A stretch of 64,000 nucleotides of DNA from Variovorax ginsengisoli (GCF_030486595.1 NZ_JAUJZH010000016.1:1-64000), one strand, 5' to 3'. Positions 43,448 through 52,916 are shown, counted from the first letter of the stretch. Made by a program: numbers and translations. The notes: a model not told the origin generated them from the letters alone.

Positions 43448-44356
43448 TCAGCGCGCGGGTGGCCCGCCCGGCCCCACGGAGCGTTCCAGTATCCACTGAC
43501 GGAAGGCTGTCATTTGCGGCCTCTCCGGTCTGCCCGAAGGGGTCAGCAGGTAGTAGGTGAAGCTTGCGCGGTCGAGCAAGAAGTCGAATGCCTTGACCAG
43601 TTCGCCACTGCGAAGATCCTGTTCTACCAGGAAGAGTTGCGCCATGGCGATGCCTTGCCTCTGGATGGCCGCGGCATAGGCCATGGCCGAGCTTTGGAAC
43701 ATGGTGCCCGCACGCGGGTCCACGCCAGCCGCCCCCACGGACGCCAGCCAGTCGGCCCAGTCGTCGGGACGTGCCAGCGAATGCAGCAGCGTGTAGCGCG
43801 ACAGGTCGTCGGGCACGCTCAGTGGGGCATCTGGACTCGGCAGATGCGGGCTCATCACCGGACACAGCACATTGGGCACGAGCCAATAGCTGTTTGCGCC
43901 GCGCCACAGCCCGTCGCCCAGGCGGATGGCGCCGTCGATGTCTTCGCGGTCGAAGTCGACATCTTCCAGCGATGTCGTCAGGGACACCTCGATCTCCGGG
44001 TGACGGGCGTGGAAGTCCGAAAGCCGCGGGATCAGCCAGCGCATCGCGAAGGTCGTGTAGGCCCGGATGCGCAGTTCCTGCTTCTGCACCCTGCGGCCCA
44101 GCCGGGATGTGGCCTCGCGCATGTCGTTGAGCGCCCGCGAGATCGACTTGAAGTATTCGGAGCCGTGCCGCGTCAACGCGATTTGCTGATGGCCGCGCAG
44201 GAACAGCGGGGTCCCCAGGAACTCCTCGAGTTGCCGCACCTTGCGGCTGACCGCGCCCGGCGTGACGAAAAGCTCTTCCGCCGCAGCGGTCACGCTGAGG
44301 TGGCGGGCGGCCGCCTCGAAGGCTCTGAGCGAATTGAGCGGGGGCAGTTTCTCCAT
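43448..44356 (-). CDS. LysR-family regulator, GcvA-like
   Basis: The 302-residue LTTR starts MEKLPPLNSLRAFEAAARHL, the form typical of the GcvA/AmpR-like subgroup, and continues with LFVTPGAVSRKVRQLEEFLG. It diverges from a nine-step catabolic operon starting with the CoA transferase at 44622. A perfect 19-bp dyad fitting T-N11-A lies between them, so it probably controls this operon. Confidence 0.92.
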   Translation of the reverse strand: MEKLPPLNSLRAFEAAARHLSVTAAAEELFVTPGAVSRKVRQLEEFLGTPLFLRGHQQIALTRHGSEYFKSISRALNDMREATSRLGRRVQKQELRIRAYTTFAMRWLIPRLSDFHARHPEIEVSLTTSLEDVDFDREDIDGAIRLGDGLWRGANSYWLVPNVLCPVMSPHLPSPDAPLSVPDDLSRYTLLHSLARPDDWADWLASVGAAGVDPRAGTMFQSSAMAYAAAIQRQGIAMAQLFLVEQDLRSGELVKAFDFLLDRASFTYYLLTPSGRPERPQMTAFRQWILERSVGPGGPPAR

Positions 44357-44468
44357 GGGTGTGCAAGCTTGCTGCTTTCATTGCATTTACGTCAAGCAGG
44401 TCTTTCCCCACACTCGGCATTTCGGACGATTTCTCGATAACACCCACCCTATGGGCCTTTTTTTCCAC

Positions 44469-44487
44469 GGTTGACTAAAAGTCAACC
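44469..44487. promoter_or_regulatory. LysR-type operator candidate, lysR/CoA-transferase operon
   Basis: Perfect dyad GGTTGACT-AAA-AGTCAACC that contains a T-N11-A core (TGACTAAAAGTCA). It is 113 bp from the LysR start and 135 bp upstream of the CoA transferase start. This is the classical form of a LysR recognition site. Confidence 0.65.
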
Positions 44488-44621
44488 AAGACCCCTTCAA
44501 AAGTCGTTTGCGAGGGCATGGGGCGAAGAACGATAGTTCGGCCAGGCCCCCGCAAAGCTACCGCATGAGCTGCCTTGCCCAGCGGGGCGTACAGGGCCGC
44601 AACGACACCGGAGATAGACAT

Positions 44622-45788
44622 ATGGAAGACAACGACGGCAATCTCGCCGGCCTCTTGGTCGTCGACTTTTCCCAGATCGCGGCGGGCCCGACCTGCACCA
44701 TGATGCTTGCGGACCGTGGCGCCGACGTGATCAAGGTCGAGGCCCCCGGCGGCGACCTGGGACGCACGCTGGGGCCGCCCTTTCTCGAAGGCCATGGCGT
44801 CATCTTTCTCTCGCTCAATCGGAACAAGAGAAGCGCGGTGCTGGACTTGAAGCTCCCGCAAGACCTGGAAGTCGCGGGTCGTCTGCTGCAACGAGCGGAC
44901 GTCGTCGTGGAGAGTTTCCGCCCAGGCGTCATGGCGAAATTCGGGTTGGACCATGCAACGGTTTCAGTCGGCAACCCCCAGTTGATCTACTGCAGCATTT
45001 CCGCATACGGCCAGCACGGCCCCTACAGCGGCAAGCCTGGCGTCGACGGCGTCGTGCAGGCCACCTCCGGCCTCATGAGCATCACCGGCGCGGCGGACGG
45101 CGTACCGGCCAAGGTGCAATCGCCCGTCGTCGACATGGTCACGGGCTTCCTGGCCACCACCGCCATCCTCGATGCCCTCATGGCAAGGCGCGACAGCGGC
45201 CGAGGTGCGTGGCTGGACATCAGCATGTATGCGGCCGGCATCCAGCTGCAGCAGATGGGACTGGCCTCGTACCTCGCGTCGGGCAAGCCGCCCAGCCCTT
45301 GCGGAAGCTCTGCCCCCTATTCGGCGCCCAACGAGGCGTTTCCCACTGCCGACGGCTGGATCATGGTCGCGGCCTATCAGCCCAAGCGCTGGGTTTCGCT
45401 GTGCCGCATCCTGCGCGTTGCGGAGCTGGCGGTTCATCCGTTGTTCAGCACATCGGACCTGCGCGTGGCCAATCGTGCAGCGATGTTCGAGCAGCTCTCG
45501 GCTCAGACCCGCCGCTTCTCCAGCACGGAACTGCTCGACGCACTGGAAGCCGAGGACATCATCTGCGGCCCCGTCAACACCTATGCCGAAGTCGCGGCGT
45601 CGCCTCCCTTCGAGGCGATGACGGCGTCTTTCCAGCACCCTGAGTCTGGCGAAGTGCGCGTGATCGGCCCGCTTCCCACCGGCTGGGATGGCGCGTACCG
45701 CACAGGCCCGCTGCGTCCCGCGCCCTTGCTGGGCGAGCACACCGCGCAAGTCATCGATTTCGCACGCCAGGCCACGCGCTGCGCCTGA
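44622..45788 (+). CDS. CaiB/BaiF family III CoA transferase
   Basis: The 388-residue enzyme starts at ATG 44622 (MEDNDGNLAGLLVVDFSQIA). Family segments are GADVIKVEAPGGDLGR, NRNKRSAVLDLK, VESFRPGVMAKFGLD and the catalytic Asp in VQSPVVDMVTGFLATTAIL. It would activate the pathway acid to its CoA thioester. It is first in the operon with thiolase, SDR, enoyl-CoA hydratase and others, and lies opposite the GcvA-like LysR gene. Confidence 0.9.
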   Translation: MEDNDGNLAGLLVVDFSQIAAGPTCTMMLADRGADVIKVEAPGGDLGRTLGPPFLEGHGVIFLSLNRNKRSAVLDLKLPQDLEVAGRLLQRADVVVESFRPGVMAKFGLDHATVSVGNPQLIYCSISAYGQHGPYSGKPGVDGVVQATSGLMSITGAADGVPAKVQSPVVDMVTGFLATTAILDALMARRDSGRGAWLDISMYAAGIQLQQMGLASYLASGKPPSPCGSSAPYSAPNEAFPTADGWIMVAAYQPKRWVSLCRILRVAELAVHPLFSTSDLRVANRAAMFEQLSAQTRRFSSTELLDALEAEDIICGPVNTYAEVAASPPFEAMTASFQHPESGEVRVIGPLPTGWDGAYRTGPLRPAPLLGEHTAQVIDFARQATRCA

Positions 45789-45853
45789 GCGCCCAGCGGT
45801 TCCCTGCATATCTCCATGCGCAAACGCATTTCCACTAAAACCCAGGATCTCCC

Positions 45854-47026
45854 ATGAGCGAAGCAGTAATCGCAGGCGTCGGCATGACGCCATTCGGAAA
45901 ATTTCTCAACCGCAGCCTGAAGTCGCTGTCCGAAGAGGCCGTGAAGGAAGCATTGGCCGATGCCAACGTGCAGCCGGGCCAGATCGAGTGCGTGTTCTTT
46001 GCCAACGCGGCCGCTGGTGTCGTCACCGGCCAGGAAATGATCCGTGCCCAGTCGTCCCTGAGAAACACCGGCCTTGCCGGCAAGCCGATGTTCAACATCG
46101 AGAACGCGTGCGCCTCCAGCAGCTCGGCGTTCAACCTTGCGCGCGCCGCGGTGGCTTCGGGCCAGTACGAATGCGTGCTGGTCGTCGGCAGCGAAAAGCT
46201 CAGCCACGAAGACAAGAAGGTTTCGTTCGGCGCCTTCGCGCGCGCGGTGGACATCGAAGAAGACCTCGGTGCCCACATCGGAACGGGCACCGGCAGCGTC
46301 TTCATGGACATCTACGCCGCGAAGACGCGCAAGTGGATGCAGACCGCGGGCGTGGAAAAGGAGGACTTCGCACGTGTCTGCGTCAAGAGCCGCCTCGCCG
46401 GGTCGCTGAACCCGAAGGCGCAGTTTCGCGCGACCACGACGCTGGAGGAAGTGCTGTCCAGCCGCATGGTGAGCGACCCGTTGACTCTGTTCATGTGCTC
46501 CTCCATCGGGGACGGCGCCGCCGCCATCGTGGTGTGCTCTGAGGCCTATGCCCGCAAGCTCGGCGTGAAGCCCGTGCACATCAAGGCCTGCTCCATCGTC
46601 AGTGCCCCTGGCATACCGGGCGCTGAACTGGTGGCGGTCAGCGCGGCCAGACTCGCATACGAGCAGGCCGGCCTCGGCCCGCGGGACATCCATGTGGCCG
46701 AGCTGCACGATGCCTCCGCGCCGGCCGAGTTGATTCACTACGAGAACCTGGGCTTCTGCGCCCCCGGCGAGGCGGGCGCATTGATTCGCTCGGGAGACAC
46801 GGGCCTGGGTGGCCGCCTGAGCGTCAACCCGAGTGGCGGTTTGCTCAGTCGCGGCCATCCGATCGGCGCCACCGGTGCGGCACAGATCGTGGAACTTACC
46901 CAGCAACTGCGCGCGCGCAGTGGCGAGCGCCAGCGCCACGGCGCCAAGGTGGCACTGGCCGAGAACAACGGCGGGCAACTGGCCGGGGATTCCGCCGTCG
47001 CGCTGGTCACCATCCTGGCCGTGTGA
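45854..47026 (+). CDS. thiolase-family acetyl-CoA acyltransferase
   Basis: The 390-residue thiolase of the SCP-x/lipid-transfer type has the nucleophile C86 in NIENACASSSSAF, and the later VAELHDASAPAEL, NPSGGLLSRGHPIGATGAAQ with the catalytic His. It would cleave a 3-oxoacyl-CoA at the end of a beta-oxidation round. It follows the CoA transferase by 65 bp and overlaps the region leading into the SDR gene. Confidence 0.9.
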   Translation: MSEAVIAGVGMTPFGKFLNRSLKSLSEEAVKEALADANVQPGQIECVFFANAAAGVVTGQEMIRAQSSLRNTGLAGKPMFNIENACASSSSAFNLARAAVASGQYECVLVVGSEKLSHEDKKVSFGAFARAVDIEEDLGAHIGTGTGSVFMDIYAAKTRKWMQTAGVEKEDFARVCVKSRLAGSLNPKAQFRATTTLEEVLSSRMVSDPLTLFMCSSIGDGAAAIVVCSEAYARKLGVKPVHIKACSIVSAPGIPGAELVAVSAARLAYEQAGLGPRDIHVAELHDASAPAELIHYENLGFCAPGEAGALIRSGDTGLGGRLSVNPSGGLLSRGHPIGATGAAQIVELTQQLRARSGERQRHGAKVALAENNGGQLAGDSAVALVTILAV

Positions 47027-47067
47027 AGCGCGCCGTTCATGCAACAACGCCATATATGGAGACGGCG

Positions 47068-47811
47068 ATGACAGAAAAAGTAGCGGTAGTCACAGGCGGC
47101 GCGCAAGGTATTGGCCGCGGAATCGTTGAGGCATTTTTGAAGAAGGGACTGCGGGTTGCCGCCTTCGATCTGAGCACGGCGGCGCTGCGGCAGGCTTCAG
47201 ACCAGTTCTCGGGGAGCGGTCGGTTTCTCCCGCTGCAGGTGGATGTGACGTCCTCCGAGATGGTTGGTGCCGCCGTGGCTGAGGTGACCGCCAGGTGGAA
47301 ATCGCCCGACGTGCTGGTGAACAACGCCGGCCTCAGCCGCGACAAGCGCATCCAGAAGATGAGCGAGGAGGACTGGGATTTCGTCATCAACGTCAATCTG
47401 CGTTCGCAATTCCTTTGCGTGAAGGCGGTGATCGACGCCATGGTGGCGCAGAAGTACGGCCGCATCATCAACATGTCTTCGCGTGCATGGCTCGGCGGCT
47501 TCGGGCAGGCCAACTATTCCGCCGCCAAAGGTGCCGTGGTGAGCTTCACCCGATCGCTGGCCATCGAGCTGGCCTCGCATGGCATCACGGCCAACACGAT
47601 CGCGCCGGGCATCATTGAAACGCCGCTGTTCGAGTCGTTCGACGAAGAGGTCAAGGATCGCCTGAAACGCAGCGTGCCGGCGGGGCGCATCGGTCAGCCC
47701 GCCGACGTCGCTGCCGCGGCGCTGCTGTTTGCCAGCGACGAAGCGTCCTACATCACGGGGCAGACTTTGTATGTCTGCGGCGGCCGGTCGCTTTCCAGCC
47801 CCAGCGTCTAA
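47068..47811 (+). CDS. SDR-family oxidoreductase (FabG-like)
   Basis: The 247-residue short-chain dehydrogenase has the cofactor motif TGGAQGIGRGI, NNAGLSR and the catalytic S-Y-K set (MSSRAWLGG..., NYSAAKGA). The ATG at 47068 has GGAG six bases upstream; longer frames overlap the thiolase stop. It probably oxidises a 3-hydroxyacyl-CoA to the 3-oxoacyl-CoA for the thiolase. Substrate not shown by sequence. Confidence 0.92.
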   Translation: MTEKVAVVTGGAQGIGRGIVEAFLKKGLRVAAFDLSTAALRQASDQFSGSGRFLPLQVDVTSSEMVGAAVAEVTARWKSPDVLVNNAGLSRDKRIQKMSEEDWDFVINVNLRSQFLCVKAVIDAMVAQKYGRIINMSSRAWLGGFGQANYSAAKGAVVSFTRSLAIELASHGITANTIAPGIIETPLFESFDEEVKDRLKRSVPAGRIGQPADVAAAALLFASDEASYITGQTLYVCGGRSLSSPSV

Positions 47812-47823
47812 AGGAATCGTGTC

Positions 47824-48627
47824 ATGACCATCGAGCTGAGCTACGCGCAAAGAGTTGCCACGCTGACCCTGAATGCCCCCGAGTCGCTGAACGCGCTCGC
47901 AATTCCAGACCTGCTCCAACTGCGCCAGGAACTGCGTGTCCTGCAAGACGATGAACAAGTACGCTGCATCGTGCTGACGGGTGCCGGTGCCAGAGCGTTT
48001 TGCACCGGTGCGAACTTGAAGGAAACACTGCCGCCGAGCGACTTGTTCGCAAAGGGGGCCCTGCTGGGCCGCATGGCGGAAGCAGGCCGCGACGGCTACA
48101 CCCGCCTGCTCGACCTCAGCGACTTAGAGCTGTGGAAGCCCATGGTCGCGGCAATCAACGGCTACTGCCTTGGCGGCGGGTTGGAGTTGGCCATGCAATG
48201 CGATCTCCGCATTGCGAGCGCGAGCGCATCCTTCGGGTTGCCGGAAGTCAAGGTCGCAAGCATTCCGGCGGCCGGCGGTGTCCAGCAACTGCTGAGGGCC
48301 ATTCCCGCAGCGCACGCGATGAAGCTTTCGTTGACGGGCGATCGCATCGATGCGGCAACCGCGCTGCGCATCGGCCTGGTCAGCGACGTGTTCGCGCCGG
48401 ACGACCTGCTTCGCGAGACCCACGCCATCGCTGTGCGAATTGCCGCGAACGGGCCGCTTGCAACGCAGATGGTGAAGAAGCTTGCGTTGGAGACCGCGCA
48501 CCTCGCGCCGCGCGACTTCATCGCGCAGGCCGCCCTGCGATGGGGCCTGCTGCGCGATTCCAGGGACCGTATCGAAGGGCGCAAGGCATTTGCCGACAAG
48601 CGCACCCCCAATTACATCGGAGACTGA
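47824..48627 (+). CDS. enoyl-CoA hydratase/isomerase family protein
   Basis: The 267-residue crotonase-fold protein has the oxyanion-hole motifs VLTGAGARAFCTGANLKE and AINGYCLGGGLELAMQCDLRIAS, and ASFGLPEVKVASIPAAGG with the Glu region typical of hydratases. It would hydrate the 2-enoyl-CoA for the SDR. It begins 12 bp after the SDR stop in the same operon. Confidence 0.92.
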   Translation: MTIELSYAQRVATLTLNAPESLNALAIPDLLQLRQELRVLQDDEQVRCIVLTGAGARAFCTGANLKETLPPSDLFAKGALLGRMAEAGRDGYTRLLDLSDLELWKPMVAAINGYCLGGGLELAMQCDLRIASASASFGLPEVKVASIPAAGGVQQLLRAIPAAHAMKLSLTGDRIDAATALRIGLVSDVFAPDDLLRETHAIAVRIAANGPLATQMVKKLALETAHLAPRDFIAQAALRWGLLRDSRDRIEGRKAFADKRTPNYIGD

Positions 48628-48630
48628 AAA

Positions 48631-49860
48631 ATGACCGTCATGGTTCCTCCCGGCCTTCGCTATCGTTTCACCGGACACGAGCGTGTCCTGCACAACGTGG
48701 TAGCGTCGCAGGCACTACCAGAATTGATGGATTGGTTCGGCTATCGCCGTGCCTTCGTGGTGTGTTCGCGCACGCTGAACACGCGCAGCGACGTCATCGC
48801 CAACCTGGTCGCGGCGCTCGGCGACCGCTGCATCGGCCTGACCGATAAGGTGGGCGAGCATTCGCCGCTGTCGAACGTGTTGGCCGCGGCAAGGCGGGCC
48901 GCCGACCTGGATGCCGACGTCATCGTCTCGGTGGGCGGCGGCTCCGTCATGGATATGTGCAAGACGATGCAGCTGTGCATCTCCGAGCAGGCATTCGAGC
49001 GTGAGCGGCTGTTGCAATTGCAGATGCACATGTCGGCCGATGGCACCGAAATGCTCTCCGGCACCACCGCCGCTCAGCGCATTCGGCACATCGCGATTCC
49101 CACCACCATCTCCACCTCGGAATGGACGCCGGTCAGCACGCCTGTGGATGACCAGACCCATCTGAAGGCGCGTTTCGTGGTGCCCGAAGGTGCACCCCGC
49201 GGCATCGTCTACGACCCGGCTCTGCTTGCCCGCACGCCGCTGTCGCTGCTGCTGTCGACCGGCGTGCGAGGGCTCGACCACGCGATCAATACCGCCTGCT
49301 CGCTGCACCCGCACCCTTTTGCCAGCCTGCTCGCGGAGAAGGCGATACAGCTATATGTGGAAAACCTGCCGCGCTTGCGCGACAGCAACGACACCGAAGC
49401 CTTCACCAATTGCCAGCTGGCCACCTGGTACACCGGCATGGGGCAGATGTCGGTGCCGCACGGCTTCAGCCACTGGATGGTGCATATCGTGGGGCCGCTG
49501 GGCGGCGTTGCGCATAGCGATGCGGCCTGCGTACTGATGCTAGCCCAGGCCCGATGGCTCGAGCGCCACGCGAAGGAGCAGCACGCCAGGATGCTGCAGT
49601 TGCTGAACCGGAGGGAGTCTTTCGCCGATGTGCTGGAAGGCCTTCTGATGCAGCTGGACATGCCGCGAACATTGGCTGACCTGGGGTTGAAGGACGAGCA
49701 GATCGAGTCATTCATCCAGCCCGCCCTTGACCACCCCCAGGTCACGCACAACAACCTGCGCCCGATTCGCACCGCCGCGGACATCCGCGCCGTCCTGGCG
49801 CTGGCGGGCGCGTCGCCGCAGGGCCGAGACAGCCTTGCCGACGGCCCTCGCGACGTCTGA
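48631..49860 (+). CDS. iron-containing alcohol dehydrogenase
   Basis: The 409-residue type III (Fe-ADH/maleylacetate reductase-like) enzyme has the NAD-binding VSVGGGSVMDMCKTM and metal-ligand segments RGLDHAINTACS and VPHGFSHWMVHIVGPLGG. It starts 3 bp after the hydratase stop. Members reduce or oxidise aldehydes, alcohols or maleylacetate-like oxo acids. Its length and closeness suggest a redox step specific to this pathway, possibly before CoA activation. Confidence 0.88.
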   Translation: MTVMVPPGLRYRFTGHERVLHNVVASQALPELMDWFGYRRAFVVCSRTLNTRSDVIANLVAALGDRCIGLTDKVGEHSPLSNVLAAARRAADLDADVIVSVGGGSVMDMCKTMQLCISEQAFERERLLQLQMHMSADGTEMLSGTTAAQRIRHIAIPTTISTSEWTPVSTPVDDQTHLKARFVVPEGAPRGIVYDPALLARTPLSLLLSTGVRGLDHAINTACSLHPHPFASLLAEKAIQLYVENLPRLRDSNDTEAFTNCQLATWYTGMGQMSVPHGFSHWMVHIVGPLGGVAHSDAACVLMLAQARWLERHAKEQHARMLQLLNRRESFADVLEGLLMQLDMPRTLADLGLKDEQIESFIQPALDHPQVTHNNLRPIRTAADIRAVLALAGASPQGRDSLADGPRDV

Positions 49861-49886
49861 AGCACTACCCATTACCCCGGAACACC

Positions 49887-50849
49887 ATGAAAAAACGCAT
49901 CTTCCTAGCCGCGGGCGTGCTCTGCGCAGCCTCGATTCCTGCGATGGCGCAGGAGGCTTATCCAAACCGTCCCATCCGCATGGTGATCGCCTTCACAGCG
50001 GGCAGTTCGACCGACCTGATGGCGCGCATCGTCGCCAGCCAACTCTCGATCAACATGAAGCAGCCGGTGATCGTCGAGAACCGGCCCGGGGCCGGCGGCG
50101 CTATTGCCGCAAGCTTCGTGGCCAAATCGCCGGCCGACGGCTATACCATCCTCGCGCACTCGGGCTCCTACGTGGTGGCGCCTTGGCTCTACAAGTCGCT
50201 GCCCTACGACTCCTTGCGGGACCTGACGAACGTGGCTGCGTTCGGTGGCTTTCCGGGCGTGGTGATCGCGCCGCCCGGCAAGTACCGCGACCTCGGCCAG
50301 TTGCTAGACAAGGCGCGCAAAAACAGTGGCGGGCTGAACTTCGCCTCGGCGGGCACTGGCAGTTCGACGCACATGAGCGCCGAGAAGATCAACATGCTGG
50401 CCAGGATAGGCGGCCAGCACATTCCGTTTCGAGGAACACCCGAAGCGATCACCGACGTTGCGGCAGGTCGATCGGACTATTTCGTCGCGCCTGTCAATAC
50501 CGCGTTGGGCATGATCAAGTCGGGGCGTGTCGATGCGTTGGCCGTGACGGCCAAGAAACGCAACCCGGCGCTGCCCACGGTGCCAACCGTTGCAGAGGCC
50601 GGCCTGCCCGGTGCGGAGTACCCCTTGTGGATCGGGGCGTTTCTTGCGTCCAGGACACCGCCGGCCATCGTGGCTCGCATTCACGCCGAGATCGCGCGAG
50701 CCACCGAGAGCGCGGCGGTGAAGCAGCAGTACGCGGCCAACGGCATCGACGAGCTGCCCATGTCGCAAACCGAGTTCGATCGCTTCATCAGGGAGGAGAT
50801 CGTTCTCTCCGGCGAGCTCACAAAGCGCGCCAATCTGAAAGCGGAATGA
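49887..50849 (+). CDS. Bug-family tripartite tricarboxylate receptor
   Basis: The 320-residue receptor has signal peptide MKKRIFLAAGVLCAASIPAMA and mature motifs PIRMVIAFTAGSSTDLMARIVA, VIVENRPGAGGAIAASFVAKS and VPTVAEAGLPGAEYP. It lies inside the operon between the iron ADH and PrpD genes, so it probably binds the pathway's acid. There is no matching permease in the window. Confidence 0.92.
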   Translation: MKKRIFLAAGVLCAASIPAMAQEAYPNRPIRMVIAFTAGSSTDLMARIVASQLSINMKQPVIVENRPGAGGAIAASFVAKSPADGYTILAHSGSYVVAPWLYKSLPYDSLRDLTNVAAFGGFPGVVIAPPGKYRDLGQLLDKARKNSGGLNFASAGTGSSTHMSAEKINMLARIGGQHIPFRGTPEAITDVAAGRSDYFVAPVNTALGMIKSGRVDALAVTAKKRNPALPTVPTVAEAGLPGAEYPLWIGAFLASRTPPAIVARIHAEIARATESAAVKQQYAANGIDELPMSQTEFDRFIREEIVLSGELTKRANLKAE

Positions 50850-50862
50850 AGAAGGTAAAGCA

Positions 50863-52263
50863 ATGACAACCCAGAACATCACCTTGGCGCTGGCGTCGGC
50901 AGCCGTGAGCATTCGCCTTGCGGACGTGCCCACGCCAGTATTGACCATCGCTCGGCAGGCCGTGCTCGACTGGTTCGGCGTTACCGTCGCCGGTGCGGGC
51001 GACCCGGCCACCGAAATGCTGGTCGGCTACCTGGAGCACGAAGGCGGCCAACCCCACTGCGGTCTCATCGGGCGCCCGGGGCGCCTTCCGGCGTCGGCGG
51101 CGGCGGCGCTCAACGGCACCGCGTCGCATGCGCTCGACTACGACGACGTCAACTTCTCGATTCCCGGTCATGCGACGGCGCCCGTGCTTGCCGCGGCGCT
51201 GGCCGTCGCAGAAGAAGTGCATGCGACCGGGCCGCAGTTGCTGGAGGCATTTCTCGCGGGTTACGAAACATCCTGCCGCATCGGGCAACTGGTTGCGCCG
51301 AACCACTACACCCGCGGCTTCCATGCCACCGCGACGCTGGGGTGCTTCGGGGCGGCGGTTGCGAGCGCCCGTCTGCTCGGCCTCGATGCGGAGGCGACCG
51401 CACGCGCGATGGGCATCGCGGCGACACGTGCGGCCGGCCTGAAGGCGGCGTTTGGCTCCTCTTGCAAGGCGCTGCAGGTGGGCGAAGCCGCGCGCGGTGG
51501 TCTAGTGGCCGCCCGATTGGCACAGCGAGGCATGGACGCACCGGGCGATATGCTGGGCCACAAGCTCGGGTTTGCCAGGACACACTCGGACGACATAGCG
51601 ATCCACGCCGCGCTGGGAGCCCCACGCTACGTAGACGACTTTGCCGAGGCGACTGCGCAGGACGCGCCTGTCTATGGCTACCACCTCGAGAACAACCTGT
51701 TCAAGTTCCACAACTCCTGCTACGAAACCCATTCGGCCATCGAATGCGCCTTGCATATCGTTCGCGGCGCGAGTTTCGCGACGGCCGACGTGGCGGCCAT
51801 CGAAATTCGGGTCAACCCGCACTGCGACGACATCTGCAACATCGCATCGCCCGCGACGCCGCTGCAGGCCAGGTTCAGCCTGCGTCAAACGGTCGCCATG
51901 GCCTTGTCGGGAAAGTCGACCGCCGACCCGCTCGCCTTCGACGCCGACAGCGTTGCGGACCTGCAGCTACTTGAACTTCGTGAGCTCACGCGGGTCGTGC
52001 TGGACCCTGCATTGCGTGTGCCGGAGACAGTGGTGCGCATCCGGCTGCGGGACGCCCGCACGCTGGAACACCGCCACGACTCCAGTATTCCTGGCGCCGA
52101 CCTCGGCGCCCAGCAGGCGAGGCTGGTCGCTAAGTACAAGGCTCTGTGCCTTGCTTGGATGTCGGCGTCGGCCGTCGACGCGCTGGAGCAGGCAGTGGCG
52201 CAACTGGAGCAGGTGGGCGATGTGGGTGAGTTGGCCCGCCTGACCGTCGTGCAAAGGCACTGA
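50863..52263 (+). CDS. MmgE/PrpD family protein
   Basis: The 466-residue protein is of the 2-methylcitrate dehydratase/aconitate-decarboxylase fold: VLDWFGVTVAGAGDPATEML, GTASHALDYDDVNFSIPGHAT, AGYETSCRIGQLVAPNHYTRGF and NLFKFHNSCYETHSAIEC. Family members dehydrate or decarboxylate small tricarboxylic acids and related compounds. It starts 13 bp after the Bug gene and ends directly before the thioesterase, whose ATG is next to its stop. A dehydration step in this pathway is inferred. Confidence 0.9.
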   Translation: MTTQNITLALASAAVSIRLADVPTPVLTIARQAVLDWFGVTVAGAGDPATEMLVGYLEHEGGQPHCGLIGRPGRLPASAAAALNGTASHALDYDDVNFSIPGHATAPVLAAALAVAEEVHATGPQLLEAFLAGYETSCRIGQLVAPNHYTRGFHATATLGCFGAAVASARLLGLDAEATARAMGIAATRAAGLKAAFGSSCKALQVGEAARGGLVAARLAQRGMDAPGDMLGHKLGFARTHSDDIAIHAALGAPRYVDDFAEATAQDAPVYGYHLENNLFKFHNSCYETHSAIECALHIVRGASFATADVAAIEIRVNPHCDDICNIASPATPLQARFSLRQTVAMALSGKSTADPLAFDADSVADLQLLELRELTRVVLDPALRVPETVVRIRLRDARTLEHRHDSSIPGADLGAQQARLVAKYKALCLAWMSASAVDALEQAVAQLEQVGDVGELARLTVVQRH

Positions 52264-52668
52264 ATGGAATCGCTGCCCCTGGAGAACCCCTTCCTGCAGC
52301 ACCTGGGCATTCGGCTTGTCGGGTGGAGCGACGGCAACGCCGAGTTCCATCTTCCGATGCGTCACGAGCTGACGAACCGCATCGGCCAGGTTCAAGGCGG
52401 CGTACTCTGCGCAATGCTAGACGTGGCGGCGGGCTACTCCGGCATCTGGTCGGCCCTGGGCGAGCCGGCCCGCAACGCCGTGACGCTTTCGCTGACCACG
52501 AATTTCATGGACGTGGCCGCAGGCGAGGTTCTGATCGCACGCGGAAAGCTGCAGCGAAGAGGCCGCTCGATTTTCTTCAGCGACGCCAATGTCAGCATGG
52601 ATGGCACGCGGGTCCTCGCCACTGCCATCGGTTCCTTCAAGTACGTCGACCGCTCGACCCGAAGGTGA
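52264..52668 (+). CDS. PaaI-family hotdog thioesterase
   Basis: The 134-residue hotdog-fold protein has the thioesterase signature NRIGQVQGGVLCAMLDVAAGYSG split over parts, and LTTNFMDVAAGEVLIARGKL. The ATG directly follows the PrpD stop (TGAATG), so translation is coupled. PaaI-type enzymes hydrolyse acyl-CoA side products and free CoA during aromatic or acid catabolism. It is the last gene of the operon. Confidence 0.88.
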   Translation: MESLPLENPFLQHLGIRLVGWSDGNAEFHLPMRHELTNRIGQVQGGVLCAMLDVAAGYSGIWSALGEPARNAVTLSLTTNFMDVAAGEVLIARGKLQRRGRSIFFSDANVSMDGTRVLATAIGSFKYVDRSTRR

Positions 52669-52685
52669 CGCGGCCTGCCGACGTT

Positions 52686-52916
52686 CTACCGGGTGATGCT
52701 GTTCGCGAGCCGGCGTATGACAGGCGCTGCGACCACCACGACCGGCAACATGACAGCCCACGAAAGCATCAGTGCCTTGAACCAGTGGACGGCGAACGTG
52801 CCCTCGGAAAGGAAGGGGATGTTGGCAATTGCCGCGGCAATGGCGCACGTCAAGCCGGATTGAATGATGCCGAAGGCGAAATGACTGTATTGCTTTGGGA
52901 TGTTCAGCATGTGCAA
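52686..52916 (-). CDS. DUF2798 small membrane protein
   Basis: The 76-residue protein has two hydrophobic segments (FAFGIIQSGLTCAIAAAIANI and ALMLSWAVMLPVVVVAAPVI, in part). It matches the DUF2798 two-helix family found in Proteobacteria. Starts at 52916 or at the ATG at 52910. Function unknown. It converges on the thioesterase with an 18-bp gap. Confidence 0.75.
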   Translation of the reverse strand: MHMLNIPKQYSHFAFGIIQSGLTCAIAAAIANIPFLSEGTFAVHWFKALMLSWAVMLPVVVVAAPVIRRLANSITR

